DNA of 51,879 nt, from contig DJHM01000053.1 in the NCBI GenBank assembly GCA_002433075.1, positions 1-51,879 on the forward strand, given 5' to 3'. Positions 18,030-25,325 of the stretch are shown here, in pieces. The position numbers and the translations under genes are program-made. Positions within the stretch are counted from its first letter, which is position 1, and each line of letters begins with the position of its first letter. The notes under the pieces were generated by a model. That model had not been told where the DNA came from, did not search any database, and worked only from the letters and a program-made list of their open reading frames with translations. The stretch is from Latescibacteria bacterium UBA6620. Its GTDB lineage: Bacteria; Latescibacterota; UBA2968.

Positions 18030-18922
18030 CAGCTCAGCTTTCCCATCTCTACGAGTACGGCTCTGAGAATTTCTACCTGGTCCTGCGAAAGACGCTTTGC
18101 CGGTCGCCGAGGGGGACCGCCCGCGAACCCGACGAGGTCGGCTCCGGTTTTCAACATCGCGGGGTGGGTCCCCAGCGTGAACAATGATCGCAGGGGGGCC
18201 AGTCGGATCTGATGCCGACGAGCTTCGGGCAGGTCGCCTTCTGAATGCGCGTCGAAAATGGCCGCTCCGACGTCGGGAGCCACGTTGGCCGTAGCCGCAA
18301 TCGCCGCTACCGCGCCCTGTTCGAAACCCGAGGCGATCAACGTGTCTCGTCCCATCACGAACCGAAACCCATCGGGCATCCCATTGATGTACTCCAGGGC
18401 TTGCGAAAAGTCACCGCTGCTGTCCTTGATCCCAACGATATTTCCATAGTCCGCCACAAGCCGTCGAACGGTCTCCACCTCCAGGGCGTTACCCGTCCTC
18501 GCAGGCAGATTGTAAAGGAGAATGGGGAGGGTTACCGACGTGGCGATCTCAGCATAGTGGTTGAACAGTTCCTCCTGCGTTGGCGTCGTGAAACTGGGCG
18601 TCAGAATAGAAAGACAGTCCGCACCCGCCGCCTGCCCTGCACGTGAAAGAGCAATCGCTTCCTCGGTCGAATTTGCCGACGTCCCCACGTAGGCAGGGAC
18701 TCGTCCTCCCGCTGCTTCAACGGTCCATTCGTAAATCCGCTGCTTTTCTTCGAAGGACAGTGCCCAAAACTCGCCCGCCGTCCCCACGGTAAAGACACCG
18801 TGGACACCACTGTCGATCGTTCCGTCAATCAGCTTGACGAGACCCTCCCTGTCGAGCGCTTCGTCATCCGACATCGGCGTAACGAGGGCGGGGATTACGC
18901 CCCGAATAAAGGATGCATCCAC
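18029..18922 (-). CDS. DHDPS/N-acetylneuraminate lyase family aldolase
   Basis: This 297-residue class I aldolase of the DapA/NanA superfamily has a Schiff-base Lys166 in VGIKDSSG, Tyr137 in LLYNLPARTG and Arg142, which binds the pyruvate carboxylate. Two positions differ from true dihydrodipicolinate synthase: the GTTGE motif is GTAGE (Ala49), and the TPYY region is TPSF (Phe111 where DapA uses Tyr107). It sits first in a galactose operon. A sugar-acid or other oxo-acid aldolase is therefore more likely than lysine synthesis, although the substrate is not determined. The GTG start at 18922 has an AGGAGA site, and transcription begins from the promoter at 18968-18996. Confidence 0.8.
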   Translation of the reverse strand: MDASFIRGVIPALVTPMSDDEALDREGLVKLIDGTIDSGVHGVFTVGTAGEFWALSFEEKQRIYEWTVEAAGGRVPAYVGTSANSTEEAIALSRAGQAAGADCLSILTPSFTTPTQEELFNHYAEIATSVTLPILLYNLPARTGNALEVETVRRLVADYGNIVGIKDSSGDFSQALEYINGMPDGFRFVMGRDTLIASGFEQGAVAAIAATANVAPDVGAAIFDAHSEGDLPEARRHQIRLAPLRSLFTLGTHPAMLKTGADLVGFAGGPPRRPAKRLSQDQVEILRAVLVEMGKLS

Positions 18923-18967
18923 GGTCTTGATCTCCTGAGGAATGGAACTGGCGGCCGTCGAGGTCCG

Positions 18968-18996
18968 ATGATACCCCGCCCCCCTACCCTTGTCAA
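18968..18996 (-). promoter_or_regulatory. Consensus sigma-70 promoter of the aldolase-galET-galK operon
   Basis: On the minus strand, TTGACA (complement of 18991-18996) and TATCAT (complement of 18968-18973) are spaced by exactly 17 bases. The start site would lie near 18961, leaving a leader of about 39 bases before the GTG at 18922. It faces away from the greA promoter; the two -35 boxes are 27 bases apart. Confidence 0.8.
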
Positions 18997-19023
18997 CGGA
19001 AAGCCCAATCAGGCCGATTCACC

Positions 19024-19052
19024 TTGACTTTGGGGCCTTTCTGCAATAAGAT
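19024..19052 (+). promoter_or_regulatory. Consensus sigma-70 promoter of greA
   Basis: TTGACT at 19024-19029 and TAAGAT at 19047-19052 are separated by 17 bases. The expected transcription start is near 19059. The leader to the greA start is therefore about 58 bases and contains the hairpin described next. Confidence 0.8.
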
Positions 19053-19063
19053 ACAGCCGTCTT

Positions 19064-19104
19064 CCGGGGTTTCGAGTTGCCACGAAACCCCCGGATTTTT
19101 TTTT
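19064..19104 (+). promoter_or_regulatory. Terminator-like hairpin in the greA leader (candidate attenuator)
   Basis: The arm CCGGGGTTTCG (19064-19074) pairs with CGAAACCCCCGG (19083-19094), leaving one bulged C. The loop is eight bases, and the hairpin is followed at once by A and nine T residues (19096-19104). No gene lies upstream on this strand, so the hairpin can only act on greA's own leader. Transcripts from the promoter above would end as RNAs of about 45 bases. Read-through would give the greA mRNA. E. coli greA has an analogous leader that produces the GraL RNAs. Confidence 0.75.
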
Positions 19105-19116
19105 GAGGAAATAGCA

Positions 19117-19590
19117 TTGAATCGTGTCTATCTGACCAAAGAAGGCTACGAAAAGCTTCGGAGCGAGTTGGAGCAACTCCAGACCAAAGAGAGGCCGAAG
19201 GTCGTCGAAGCAATCGCGAGGGCCCGGGAGTTCGGCGACTTGAGCGAGAACGCGGAATACGCCGCGGCCAAAGAGCGGCAGATGCATCTTGAGAACCGCA
19301 TCGCCCAGATCCACGAAAAGCTGACCCGGTCCGAAATCATCGACGAGGCCCAGATCCCAAAGGACAAGGCCTATCTTGGGGCGCTCGTTAAACTGCTGGA
19401 CAAGAAGAAGAACACCGAGGTCACTTATATGCTCGTCTCGACCGATGAGGCGGACTTCAGCGAGAGCAAAATCTCTACCGAGTCCCCCATCGGCAAGGCA
19501 ATGCTCGGAAAGGGCGTCGGAGACCAGGTAGAAGCGACCGTGCCCGCCGGCAAACTGGAATTCGAGATCGTCGATATCTCTCGAGCCTGA
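19117..19590 (+). CDS. greA: Transcript cleavage factor GreA
   Basis: This 157-residue protein is of the usual GreA length. It inserts an acidic N-terminal coiled coil into the RNA polymerase secondary channel and stimulates cleavage of backtracked RNA. The coiled coil runs through EGYEKLRSELEQL, and the essential acidic tip is DLSENAEY, which carries the D and E residues that coordinate Mg. The C-terminal FKBP-like domain ends in KLEFEIVDI. The start was chosen as the TTG at 19117 because GAGGAA lies six bases upstream and the sequence then reads NRVYLTKEGY as in homologues. A longer frame upstream runs through the leader hairpin and has no homology. Confidence 0.96.
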   Translation: MNRVYLTKEGYEKLRSELEQLQTKERPKVVEAIARAREFGDLSENAEYAAAKERQMHLENRIAQIHEKLTRSEIIDEAQIPKDKAYLGALVKLLDKKKNTEVTYMLVSTDEADFSESKISTESPIGKAMLGKGVGDQVEATVPAGKLEFEIVDISRA

Positions 19591-19610
19591 AACGAACCAC
19601 AAGCTTAAAG

Positions 19611-19654
19611 AAAAGTGCGCGTTCGGAATTCTGTCCGAACGCGCACTTTTTCTT
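19611..19654 (+). terminator. Strong bidirectional rho-independent terminator between greA and rlmD
   Basis: A perfect 17-base-pair inverted repeat (19611-19627 with 19634-19650) around a six-base loop has AAAA on the left and TTTTTCTT on the right. It can end greA transcription rightward and the rlmD transcript leftward. Confidence 0.9.
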
Positions 19655-19666
19655 ACCGCCTTTCCC

Positions 19667-21064
19667 TCAATCCCGATCGAGCCGCACGACCAACTCACAA
19701 TGAGGGGTTTGAGGAAGCATGTCGACAACTTGCGCTGAGGTCGCCTCATAGCCGTATCTGCGTAGACGTACCACATCTTCCGAAAGGGCCTGCGGATTAC
19801 ACGACACGTAGACGATCCTGCGCGGTCCCAGATTTCCCAGCGCGGCCAAGGCCTTTGGGTGCATACCCGGTCGAGGAGGGTCTGTCACAGCCACGTCGTA
19901 GGACTCACCTGCCCCATCCAGTTGTGTCAGTAGCTCTTCAGCCGGACCGGCCATGAATCGACACCCTTCTACCTCGTTTTCCGCACTGTTCCTGACAGCG
20001 TCCTGAATCGCCGATTCGGAGGACTCGATACCTAGGACCTCGCCCGCATCTTCGGCCAGATAGAACGAGATGCCACCCGTGCCGCAGTAAAGGTCGAGGA
20101 CCCGGTCGTCCTGCTTCAGGCCGGCATAGTCCTGCACTTTTTCGAACATCCGCTCGGCCTGGAACGTGTTGGGCTGAAAAAACGATCCCAGAGAGATGTC
20201 AAAACGATAGCGGCCCAGGCGATCGATGATCGACGACTTCCCGGCTACCACGTGCTCCACATCCCCTGTCGCGACCTGGGCCTTTCGTCCATTCACACTG
20301 TGGATCACACTCGCAACTTCAGGAAAGGTCGTCATCAGGGCGTCTGCGTAAGCTGCAGCTGCCTCAAAAGGCTCCTCCGACGTGGTAAGCGCGACCATAA
20401 CTTCGCCGCTATGCTTGCCATCCCGCACCGTCAGGAATCGGAGAAGCCCGGTATGTCTTTTCAGGTCGTAGCTGGAGAGACCACGTGAGCGTACGAAATC
20501 GCGGGTCAGGCCAACGATCTGGTTTGAGAGCTCCGACTGGAGGTGGCAAGCATCAAGGTCGAACACGTGGTCGTAGCGACCACTGGCGTGGAGGCCGATC
20601 GTGGGTTCGCCCTCGTCGGAGGTGCCGATCGAAAACTCCATCTTATTTCGATAGTAGAACGGCGACGGTGCCTGCATCGGCGCTTCGAATTCCGGCTCGA
20701 CACCCACATGGGCAAGACAGGTTTCAACCAGGCGGGACTTAAGAGCCAGCTGATCTTCGTATGCTACATCCTGCCAGAGACACCCGCCGCAGAGACCGAA
20801 GTGTTCGCACGGCGCCGATTTTCTGGGGACGCCGGGTTGGATCATATCCAGGATGCGAGCCTCAGCTTCCTTCCGCCGATGCCGCACTTTCCGGAGCCCA
20901 ACCAGAAGACGATCGCCGGGCACGCCCCCCCTCACGGACACCGTATAGCCCTTCAGGTGGCCCAGCCCGCGTCCTCGGGCGTCCAGACCTTCAATCGTCA
21001 AATCCGCTCGAAGGCCCGACCGCGGCTTTGGTGAGGTTGAGCCTGTCAAGTCACCGATCCTCAC
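19667..21064 (-). CDS. rlmD: 23S rRNA (uracil-5-)-methyltransferase, RlmD/TrmA family
   Basis: This 465-residue protein has an N-terminal TRAM domain (about 14-72) and iron-sulfur cluster ligands Cys86, Cys92, Cys95 and Cys172. Its SAM-binding Rossmann region contains VLDLYCGTGGISFYLA and TDPPRPG, and the catalytic Cys422 lies in VSCNP. These place it among the m5U methyltransferases acting on 23S rRNA, most like RlmD/RumA or the RlmCD type. Position specificity (U747 versus U1939) cannot be told from sequence. The GTG start at 21064 overlaps the end of the upstream glycosidase-like gene by 14 bases. Its stop lies just before the terminator shared with greA. Confidence 0.85.
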   Translation of the reverse strand: MRIGDLTGSTSPKPRSGLRADLTIEGLDARGRGLGHLKGYTVSVRGGVPGDRLLVGLRKVRHRRKEAEARILDMIQPGVPRKSAPCEHFGLCGGCLWQDVAYEDQLALKSRLVETCLAHVGVEPEFEAPMQAPSPFYYRNKMEFSIGTSDEGEPTIGLHASGRYDHVFDLDACHLQSELSNQIVGLTRDFVRSRGLSSYDLKRHTGLLRFLTVRDGKHSGEVMVALTTSEEPFEAAAAYADALMTTFPEVASVIHSVNGRKAQVATGDVEHVVAGKSSIIDRLGRYRFDISLGSFFQPNTFQAERMFEKVQDYAGLKQDDRVLDLYCGTGGISFYLAEDAGEVLGIESSESAIQDAVRNSAENEVEGCRFMAGPAEELLTQLDGAGESYDVAVTDPPRPGMHPKALAALGNLGPRRIVYVSCNPQALSEDVVRLRRYGYEATSAQVVDMLPQTPHCELVVRLDRD

Positions 21065-22199
21065 CGAATCGGTCGGACAACGCGGTCACCAGTTTCGGTT
21101 GGTCGATCATCGTCCGGTAAGAAAAGATGACGAATCCATCCATGCCCGTCGCGATGGCTCGCTCCGCCTGACTAAGGGTATCTCGTGGCCGTTGGTTCCA
21201 CGCCCCGATCCCCGCAAGGACGTACCCCTTTAAAGCGTAGCGTTCCACTGCTTCCATCTGTTCGGTCAGCTTTTCTATCGATCCGACATAGAACATAGGC
21301 ACGACAAAGTCCACATAGCGGCGATTGAGCCAGCGCACCCAATCCTGTCCGTATCTTCTATAGGCACGAAGCATATCCGGCTTCACGGCTGCAGAAACGC
21401 GAAGAGTCGGACGTACCTTCTGTCGGAGCCGATGAACGCGTTGCACGAATTCTGTAACCTGCTCGCTCCGCCAGGCGAGCCAGGCCCGCCGGTCGGCCTC
21501 GTCCATCTTCCGCACATCTCGTCGGTAGGCTCGCGAAAACTCGTCGACTGCAGCCGGCCCAAAGTCATAGTGTTCGTTCGGGTATCGAACATAGTCCAGA
21601 TGAATACCATCAACATCGTACGCGCGCACCAGTTCATGAAGAGCAACCAGCAGATGGCGGCGCGCGTCGTCGTTTGATGGAGAAAGATACCGGCCTTCCA
21701 CGCCTCGGCCGACCAGGTCGTCCAAAGGCCCGGTGGTGCCCATATCAATTCCGTCTGACGACGAGGCAAACCACTCAGGATGCGTCGCAAGAATGTGATT
21801 CTCCGCCTTCGGCCAGCGGTCCTGGTACCACGTCAGGTACACATTGAACCAGGCGTGAACGGTCATCCCTCTCGTGCGCGCCTCAGATAACACGGCGCCA
21901 AGAGGGTCGAACCCTTCCTCGACGTCCTCGGCAATCGGGACGAGTGCACTCTGGTAGTAAGCGTCTCCCCGCCCTCGCACCTGGACGAAAAGAGTCTTCG
22001 TTCCAGCCCGATCCGCCGTGTCCACAACCTGTCGCACCCGCTCCGGAGTTGTAATGTCGTGCCGTACGACCCAGACTCCGCGAACAGAAACGGCCTCTAC
22101 AGACGAGGACAACCACAGGAGTGTGAATATCAGAAAAAAAGGCAAGCCGGCCCCGTGGCCAGCTTGCCTCAGACGTAGACGATCTGATGGAATGATCAC
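21051..22199 (-). CDS. GHL10 (DUF187-like) glycoside-hydrolase-like secreted protein
   Basis: This 382-residue protein has a putative signal peptide (GLPFFLIFTLLWLSSSVEA, cleavage near residue 36) followed by a TIM-barrel-like domain. GVWVVRHD, GMTVHAWFNVY, GIHLDYVRYP and FVVPMFYVGS resemble the GHL10 family (PF02638), whose members are predicted glycosidases or peptidoglycan-processing proteins. The GTG start at 22199 overlaps the rplQ stop (GTGA). A strong terminator hairpin lies inside its first 25 codons, so the true start might be further downstream and the secretion signal is uncertain. The 3' end overlaps rlmD. Specific substrate and activity are unknown. Confidence 0.72.
   Translation of the reverse strand: MIIPSDRLRLRQAGHGAGLPFFLIFTLLWLSSSVEAVSVRGVWVVRHDITTPERVRQVVDTADRAGTKTLFVQVRGRGDAYYQSALVPIAEDVEEGFDPLGAVLSEARTRGMTVHAWFNVYLTWYQDRWPKAENHILATHPEWFASSSDGIDMGTTGPLDDLVGRGVEGRYLSPSNDDARRHLLVALHELVRAYDVDGIHLDYVRYPNEHYDFGPAAVDEFSRAYRRDVRKMDEADRRAWLAWRSEQVTEFVQRVHRLRQKVRPTLRVSAAVKPDMLRAYRRYGQDWVRWLNRRYVDFVVPMFYVGSIEKLTEQMEAVERYALKGYVLAGIGAWNQRPRDTLSQAERAIATGMDGFVIFSYRTMIDQPKLVTALSDRFGEDR
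22134..22169 (-). terminator. Rho-independent terminator of the alpha operon, inside the GHL10-type gene
   Basis: On the minus strand, AGGCAAGC at the 5' end pairs with GCTTGCCT at the 3' end, with an inner GGCC stem and a short loop. Seven T residues follow (complement of 22134-22140). It lies about 25 bases after the rplQ stop at 22196, the expected end of the ribosomal operon. It is also part of the coding sequence of the gene starting at 22199. Confidence 0.85.
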
Positions 22200-22774
22200 T
22201 TCTCCTTCTCTTCTCCTTCGCCGTCTTTTTCCTCGACCTCGGTCTCCGCCTCCGCCACAACTTCATCATCCGAGGCGGGTTCTTCCTCCGCTTCTTCGTC
22301 GACCTGATCCTCAGCCGCTACTTCTTCAGGTTCTGAAACAGCCTCGGACTCTTCGGTTACCGCATCTGCATCCTGAACCTCCGCGTCGGAGGCCGTATCC
22401 GCGAAGTCCGCTCGGCGTTCGCTACCGACCAGCTCGATCAAACAGACCTCCGTAGCGTCTCCCCTTCGCGGGCCAAGATTCAGGAGGCGAGTGTATCCAC
22501 CCTGGCGATCGGAAAAGGACGGGGCGATCTCATCAAACAGCTTGGACACCACGACTTTATTCCGAATACGACGAAGGACCATTCTGCGGGCGTGAAGGTC
22601 GCCCCGTTTAGCGAACGTGATCAGGCGTTCGGCGACCTGCCGCAACTCCTTGGCTTTGGGACGGGTCGTACGGATGGCGCCGTGCGTGAACAGGGAGGTC
22701 GCCAGATTGTTCATCGTCGCTTTTTTGTGGCTGGCCGTTCGGCCGAGCTTTCGACCTCGTTTTCCGTGCCTCAT
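22196..22774 (-). CDS. rplQ: Ribosomal protein L17 with long acidic tail
   Basis: The first 120 residues are a normal L17 (MRHGKRGRKLGRT; TMNNLATSLF; RGDATEVCLIELV) of the 50S subunit. Residues about 125-192 form an extension rich in Glu, Asp, Ala and Val (SEPEEVAAEDQVDEEAEEEP near the middle) ending in KEK. Standard L17 is about 120-130 residues. Gene order, rpoA then rplQ, is standard for the alpha operon; its start is 21 bases after the rpoA stop. A similar acidic tail is found on L15. The tail is likely disordered, and its purpose is unknown. Confidence 0.93.
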   Translation of the reverse strand: MRHGKRGRKLGRTASHKKATMNNLATSLFTHGAIRTTRPKAKELRQVAERLITFAKRGDLHARRMVLRRIRNKVVVSKLFDEIAPSFSDRQGGYTRLLNLGPRRGDATEVCLIELVGSERRADFADTASDAEVQDADAVTEESEAVSEPEEVAAEDQVDEEAEEEPASDDEVVAEAETEVEEKDGEGEEKEK

Positions 22775-22795
22775 AGCGTAACTCTTTTCCTCAGC

Positions 22796-23812
22796 TTAAA
22801 AGTCTTCGTCGATCACAGCCATCGGTTCGGACTTGGTGGCCACGTCTCTATACTTTGAGGTGTCCATACCGAATTGCAGCCCAAGTCCTTCCAAGATGGC
22901 ATTCAGTTCGTTCAGGGATTTACGACCAAAGTTCCTGAACTTAAGCATTTCCGGCTCGCTCCGACCCACGAGATCATCGAGGGTAATGATGTCGGCCGCC
23001 TTGAGGCAATTCGCAGATCGAACGGAGAGTTCCAGTTCTTCGACCTGCATCTTAAGGAGCTGAGCGACACGCTGCGTCTCTTCATCCACAACTTCTTCCT
23101 CTTCCGCAGCAGGCTCTTCATCAAAGTTGATAAACAACTCCAAATGGTCCTTGAGGGTCTTGGCCGCGTGCGCGACGCCATCGTCGGGGCGAACAACACC
23201 GTTTGTCCATACCTCGAGAGTCAGCTTGTCATAGTCCGTTTGCTGGCCCACACGCGCATTGTCGACCTCATAATGAACCTTGCGGATCGGCGAAAATGCA
23301 GAATCCAGCGCGATCGTTCCCATCGGATGTTCCGTAGACTTGTTCGCGTCGGCCAGGACGTATCCCCTTCCGCTGCCGATCGTGATCTGCATGTCGAGAA
23401 CACCGTCTTTGTCCAGTGTGGCAATGTGCTGATCCGGATTCATTATCTCGATCTGCGCATCGACTTGAAGATCCTTCGCGGCCACAGCGCCAGCGCCTTC
23501 CTTCTTGACCTGAATCTGCTTTTCTTCCCCGTCGAGCAAGCGGATGTTGACTTCCTTCAGGTTGAGAATAATCTCGGTCACGTCCTCGACGACACCGTCC
23601 AGGACGGAAAACTCGTGTTGTACGCCCTCGATCTTGACGGCCTTTACCGCCGCACCTTCGATCGACGAAAGAAGCACGCGTCGTAGTGCGTTCCCAATCG
23701 TCGTTCCGAATCCCCGCTCGAGAGGCTGTACCGTAAACTGGCCGAAGGTATCCGTCAGCGTCTCTTCATCGATCTGGACCGACCGGGGCATCTGGAAATT
23801 CTTGGGCTTCAT
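22796..23812 (-). CDS. rpoA: RNA polymerase alpha subunit
   Basis: This 338-residue protein has an N-terminal dimerisation and assembly domain (RGFGTTIGNALRRVLLSS near 33-50). An acidic linker (EEPAAEEEEVVDEE near 238-250) joins it to a C-terminal DNA- and activator-binding domain (VRSANCLKAADI, LLKFRNFGRKSL-like GRKSLNEL). It nucleates assembly of beta and beta' and contacts UP elements and activators. Located after rpsD and before rplQ as in the classical alpha operon. The linker is unusually acidic, as are the L15 and L17 tails. Confidence 0.97.
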   Translation of the reverse strand: MKPKNFQMPRSVQIDEETLTDTFGQFTVQPLERGFGTTIGNALRRVLLSSIEGAAVKAVKIEGVQHEFSVLDGVVEDVTEIILNLKEVNIRLLDGEEKQIQVKKEGAGAVAAKDLQVDAQIEIMNPDQHIATLDKDGVLDMQITIGSGRGYVLADANKSTEHPMGTIALDSAFSPIRKVHYEVDNARVGQQTDYDKLTLEVWTNGVVRPDDGVAHAAKTLKDHLELFINFDEEPAAEEEEVVDEETQRVAQLLKMQVEELELSVRSANCLKAADIITLDDLVGRSEPEMLKFRNFGRKSLNELNAILEGLGLQFGMDTSKYRDVATKSEPMAVIDEDF

Positions 23813-23845
23813 GCAGGCGTTCTCCTTGGGTTTCGTCTGGAGAGA

Positions 23846-24475
23846 TTACTTGGAGTAAAGCTCGACAATCAGATGTTCTTCGACCGCCGTCGGAATATCT
23901 TCACGCTTGGGCGGCTCGAGAAATTCCCCGCTCAGGTTGACCTTGTCGACCGCAAGCCAAGGGACCTGCCGCCCCTCACCCATCCGTTTAAGTGAGTCGT
24001 GAACGAGAGCGAGCTGCCTGCTCTTCTCGCGCAGCTGAATTCGATCGCCAGAAGCGACCTGAAAGGAAGGAATGTCGACTCGCTTGTCGTTGACCGTGAT
24101 GTGTCCGTGTCGGGCGAGCTGCCGTGCGGACTTCCTCGACGGGGCGAAGCCCAGCCGGTACACCACGTTGTCCAATCGGGCTTCGAGCATCTGGAGGAGA
24201 GTTTCGCCCGTCACGCCTCGACGACGTGCAGATTCCTTGTAGTAGCCTCGGAACTGGCTCTCGAGGACGCCATACTGCCGCTTGGCTTTCTGTTTTTCTC
24301 GAAGCTGGAGCGCGAACTCAGACGGTTTTCTGCGCTGATTCTGACCGTGTTGCCCGGGCGGATAGCTCCGCCGGTCGACTGCGCACTTGTCCAAATAACA
24401 CCGCTCGCCCTTCAGGAAGAGCTTCACGCCCTCCCGGCGACAGAGTTTGCAGTTGGGACCCGTGTACCTCGCCAT
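23846..24475 (-). CDS. rpsD: Ribosomal protein S4, zinc-binding form
   Basis: This 209-residue primary 16S-binding protein of the 30S subunit nucleates 5'-domain assembly and often autoregulates the alpha operon. The N-terminus MARYTGPNCKLCRREG with Cys9 and Cys12, plus Cys26 and Cys31, is the zinc-binding C+ type. The S4 RNA-binding domain is seen in LEARLDNVVYRLGFAPSR and ARQLARHGHITVNDK. It is separated from rpsK by an unusual inserted gene (24502-24908). No S4 operator is evident. Confidence 0.97.
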   Translation of the reverse strand: MARYTGPNCKLCRREGVKLFLKGERCYLDKCAVDRRSYPPGQHGQNQRRKPSEFALQLREKQKAKRQYGVLESQFRGYYKESARRRGVTGETLLQMLEARLDNVVYRLGFAPSRKSARQLARHGHITVNDKRVDIPSFQVASGDRIQLREKSRQLALVHDSLKRMGEGRQVPWLAVDKVNLSGEFLEPPKREDIPTAVEEHLIVELYSK

Positions 24476-24501
24476 TCAAATCTCCCTAAGACTTAGGCTC
24501 G

Positions 24502-24908
24502 CTATGTCCTGTCAAATAAGTAAAGAATAGCGAGGTTAATTGGAACCAGTACTGCGACCATCGGCAAGGCAACAGGTCTGGTCCGAATCCTCTCAAACGA
24601 TGGGAAAAACTCTTTTAACTTCAGTTCCTCTTCCTTATAGTCACGGACTTTAGCGTATTTTAAGGGGCCATCGGAATCCAAATAGTTGGCAACTCGCTGC
24701 CAAAAAGCATCCTTGGTATCCGAACCCAACTGCAGAAAACTCGACAATTCCTCACAAACATCTCTTGGGGACTTCCCTACCCTCTCAGCCAATTTTCTGC
24801 GAATCCCTTGACGAAGGATCTATGAGAAGTTTCCCGTATCTGAATCAGGATCTTGAGATCCTTCTCGAGCTCCTCTGGGATCTCTATTTCATCGTATATG
24901 GATTCCAT
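24502..24908 (-). pseudogene. Unknown tail-anchored-like protein inside the alpha operon, probably one frameshift
   Basis: Two minus-strand frames join into a protein of about 135 residues. The first frame begins ATG 24908 (MESIYDEIEIPEELEKDLKI, then RETSHRSFVKG) and stops after 44 residues. The second runs IRRKLAERVGKSPRDVCEE to the stop at 24502. One extra G in the GGG run (CCC at 24805-24807) would unite them. The product has an acidic, helical N-terminal part, a central WQRVANYLDSDG region, and one hydrophobic C-terminal segment (PVALPMVAVLVPINLAILYL) ending DRT, so it may be tail-anchored. I recognise no family. It is AT-richer than its neighbours, starts 13 bases past rpsK and has no clear ribosome binding site. 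Confidence 0.5.
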
Positions 24909-24921
24909 CTTGGACCAGTGC

Positions 24922-25302
24922 CTACACCCTGCGTCTTTTGGGGGGACGACATCCATTGTGTGGGATTGGCGTTACGTCCTTTATCGCCGAAATTTCCAAT
25001 CCTGCGCCCTGCAACGATCGGACCGCGGCTTCGCGACCGACGCCCGGGCCCTTCACCCAGACCTCGACGCGGCGCAGGCCCATCGCCATAGCTTCCTTCG
25101 CCGCGGCCTCGGCGGCCATCTGAGCGGCGAAAGGCGTGCTCTTCTTGGATCCCTTGAACGCCACTTTGCCCGTCGACGCCCAGGAAATCGTGTTCCCTTC
25201 CTTGTCCGTCAGGGTGACGATCGTGTTGTTGAAACTCGCCCTGATGTGGGCGACACCGATCGCATCAACCCGCTTGGAGCTTCTTCTTCCTCTTGGTGGC
25301 AA
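24922..25302 (-). CDS. rpsK: Ribosomal protein S11
   Basis: This 126-residue protein forms part of the 30S platform near the mRNA exit and E site. Diagnostic stretches are GVAHIRASFNNTIVTLTD, KGSKKSTPFAAQMAAEAAAK and the C-terminal TPIPHNGCRPPKRRRV. I chose the TTG at 25302 as start because AGGAGG lies five bases upstream and it yields a short basic N-terminus (PPRGRRSSKRVD) like other S11 proteins. A longer upstream frame overlaps rpsM and has no homology. It follows rpsM after 23 bases. Confidence 0.95.
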   Translation of the reverse strand: MPPRGRRSSKRVDAIGVAHIRASFNNTIVTLTDKEGNTISWASTGKVAFKGSKKSTPFAAQMAAEAAAKEAMAMGLRRVEVWVKGPGVGREAAVRSLQGAGLEISAIKDVTPIPHNGCRPPKRRRV

Positions 25303-25325
25303 CGCCGCCTCCTCTGTGTGCCGGT

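Noticed and set aside
18029..18922. Calling the aldolase dapA
   Set aside because: Key triad-region residues differ (Ala49, Phe111) and the operon partners are galactose enzymes.
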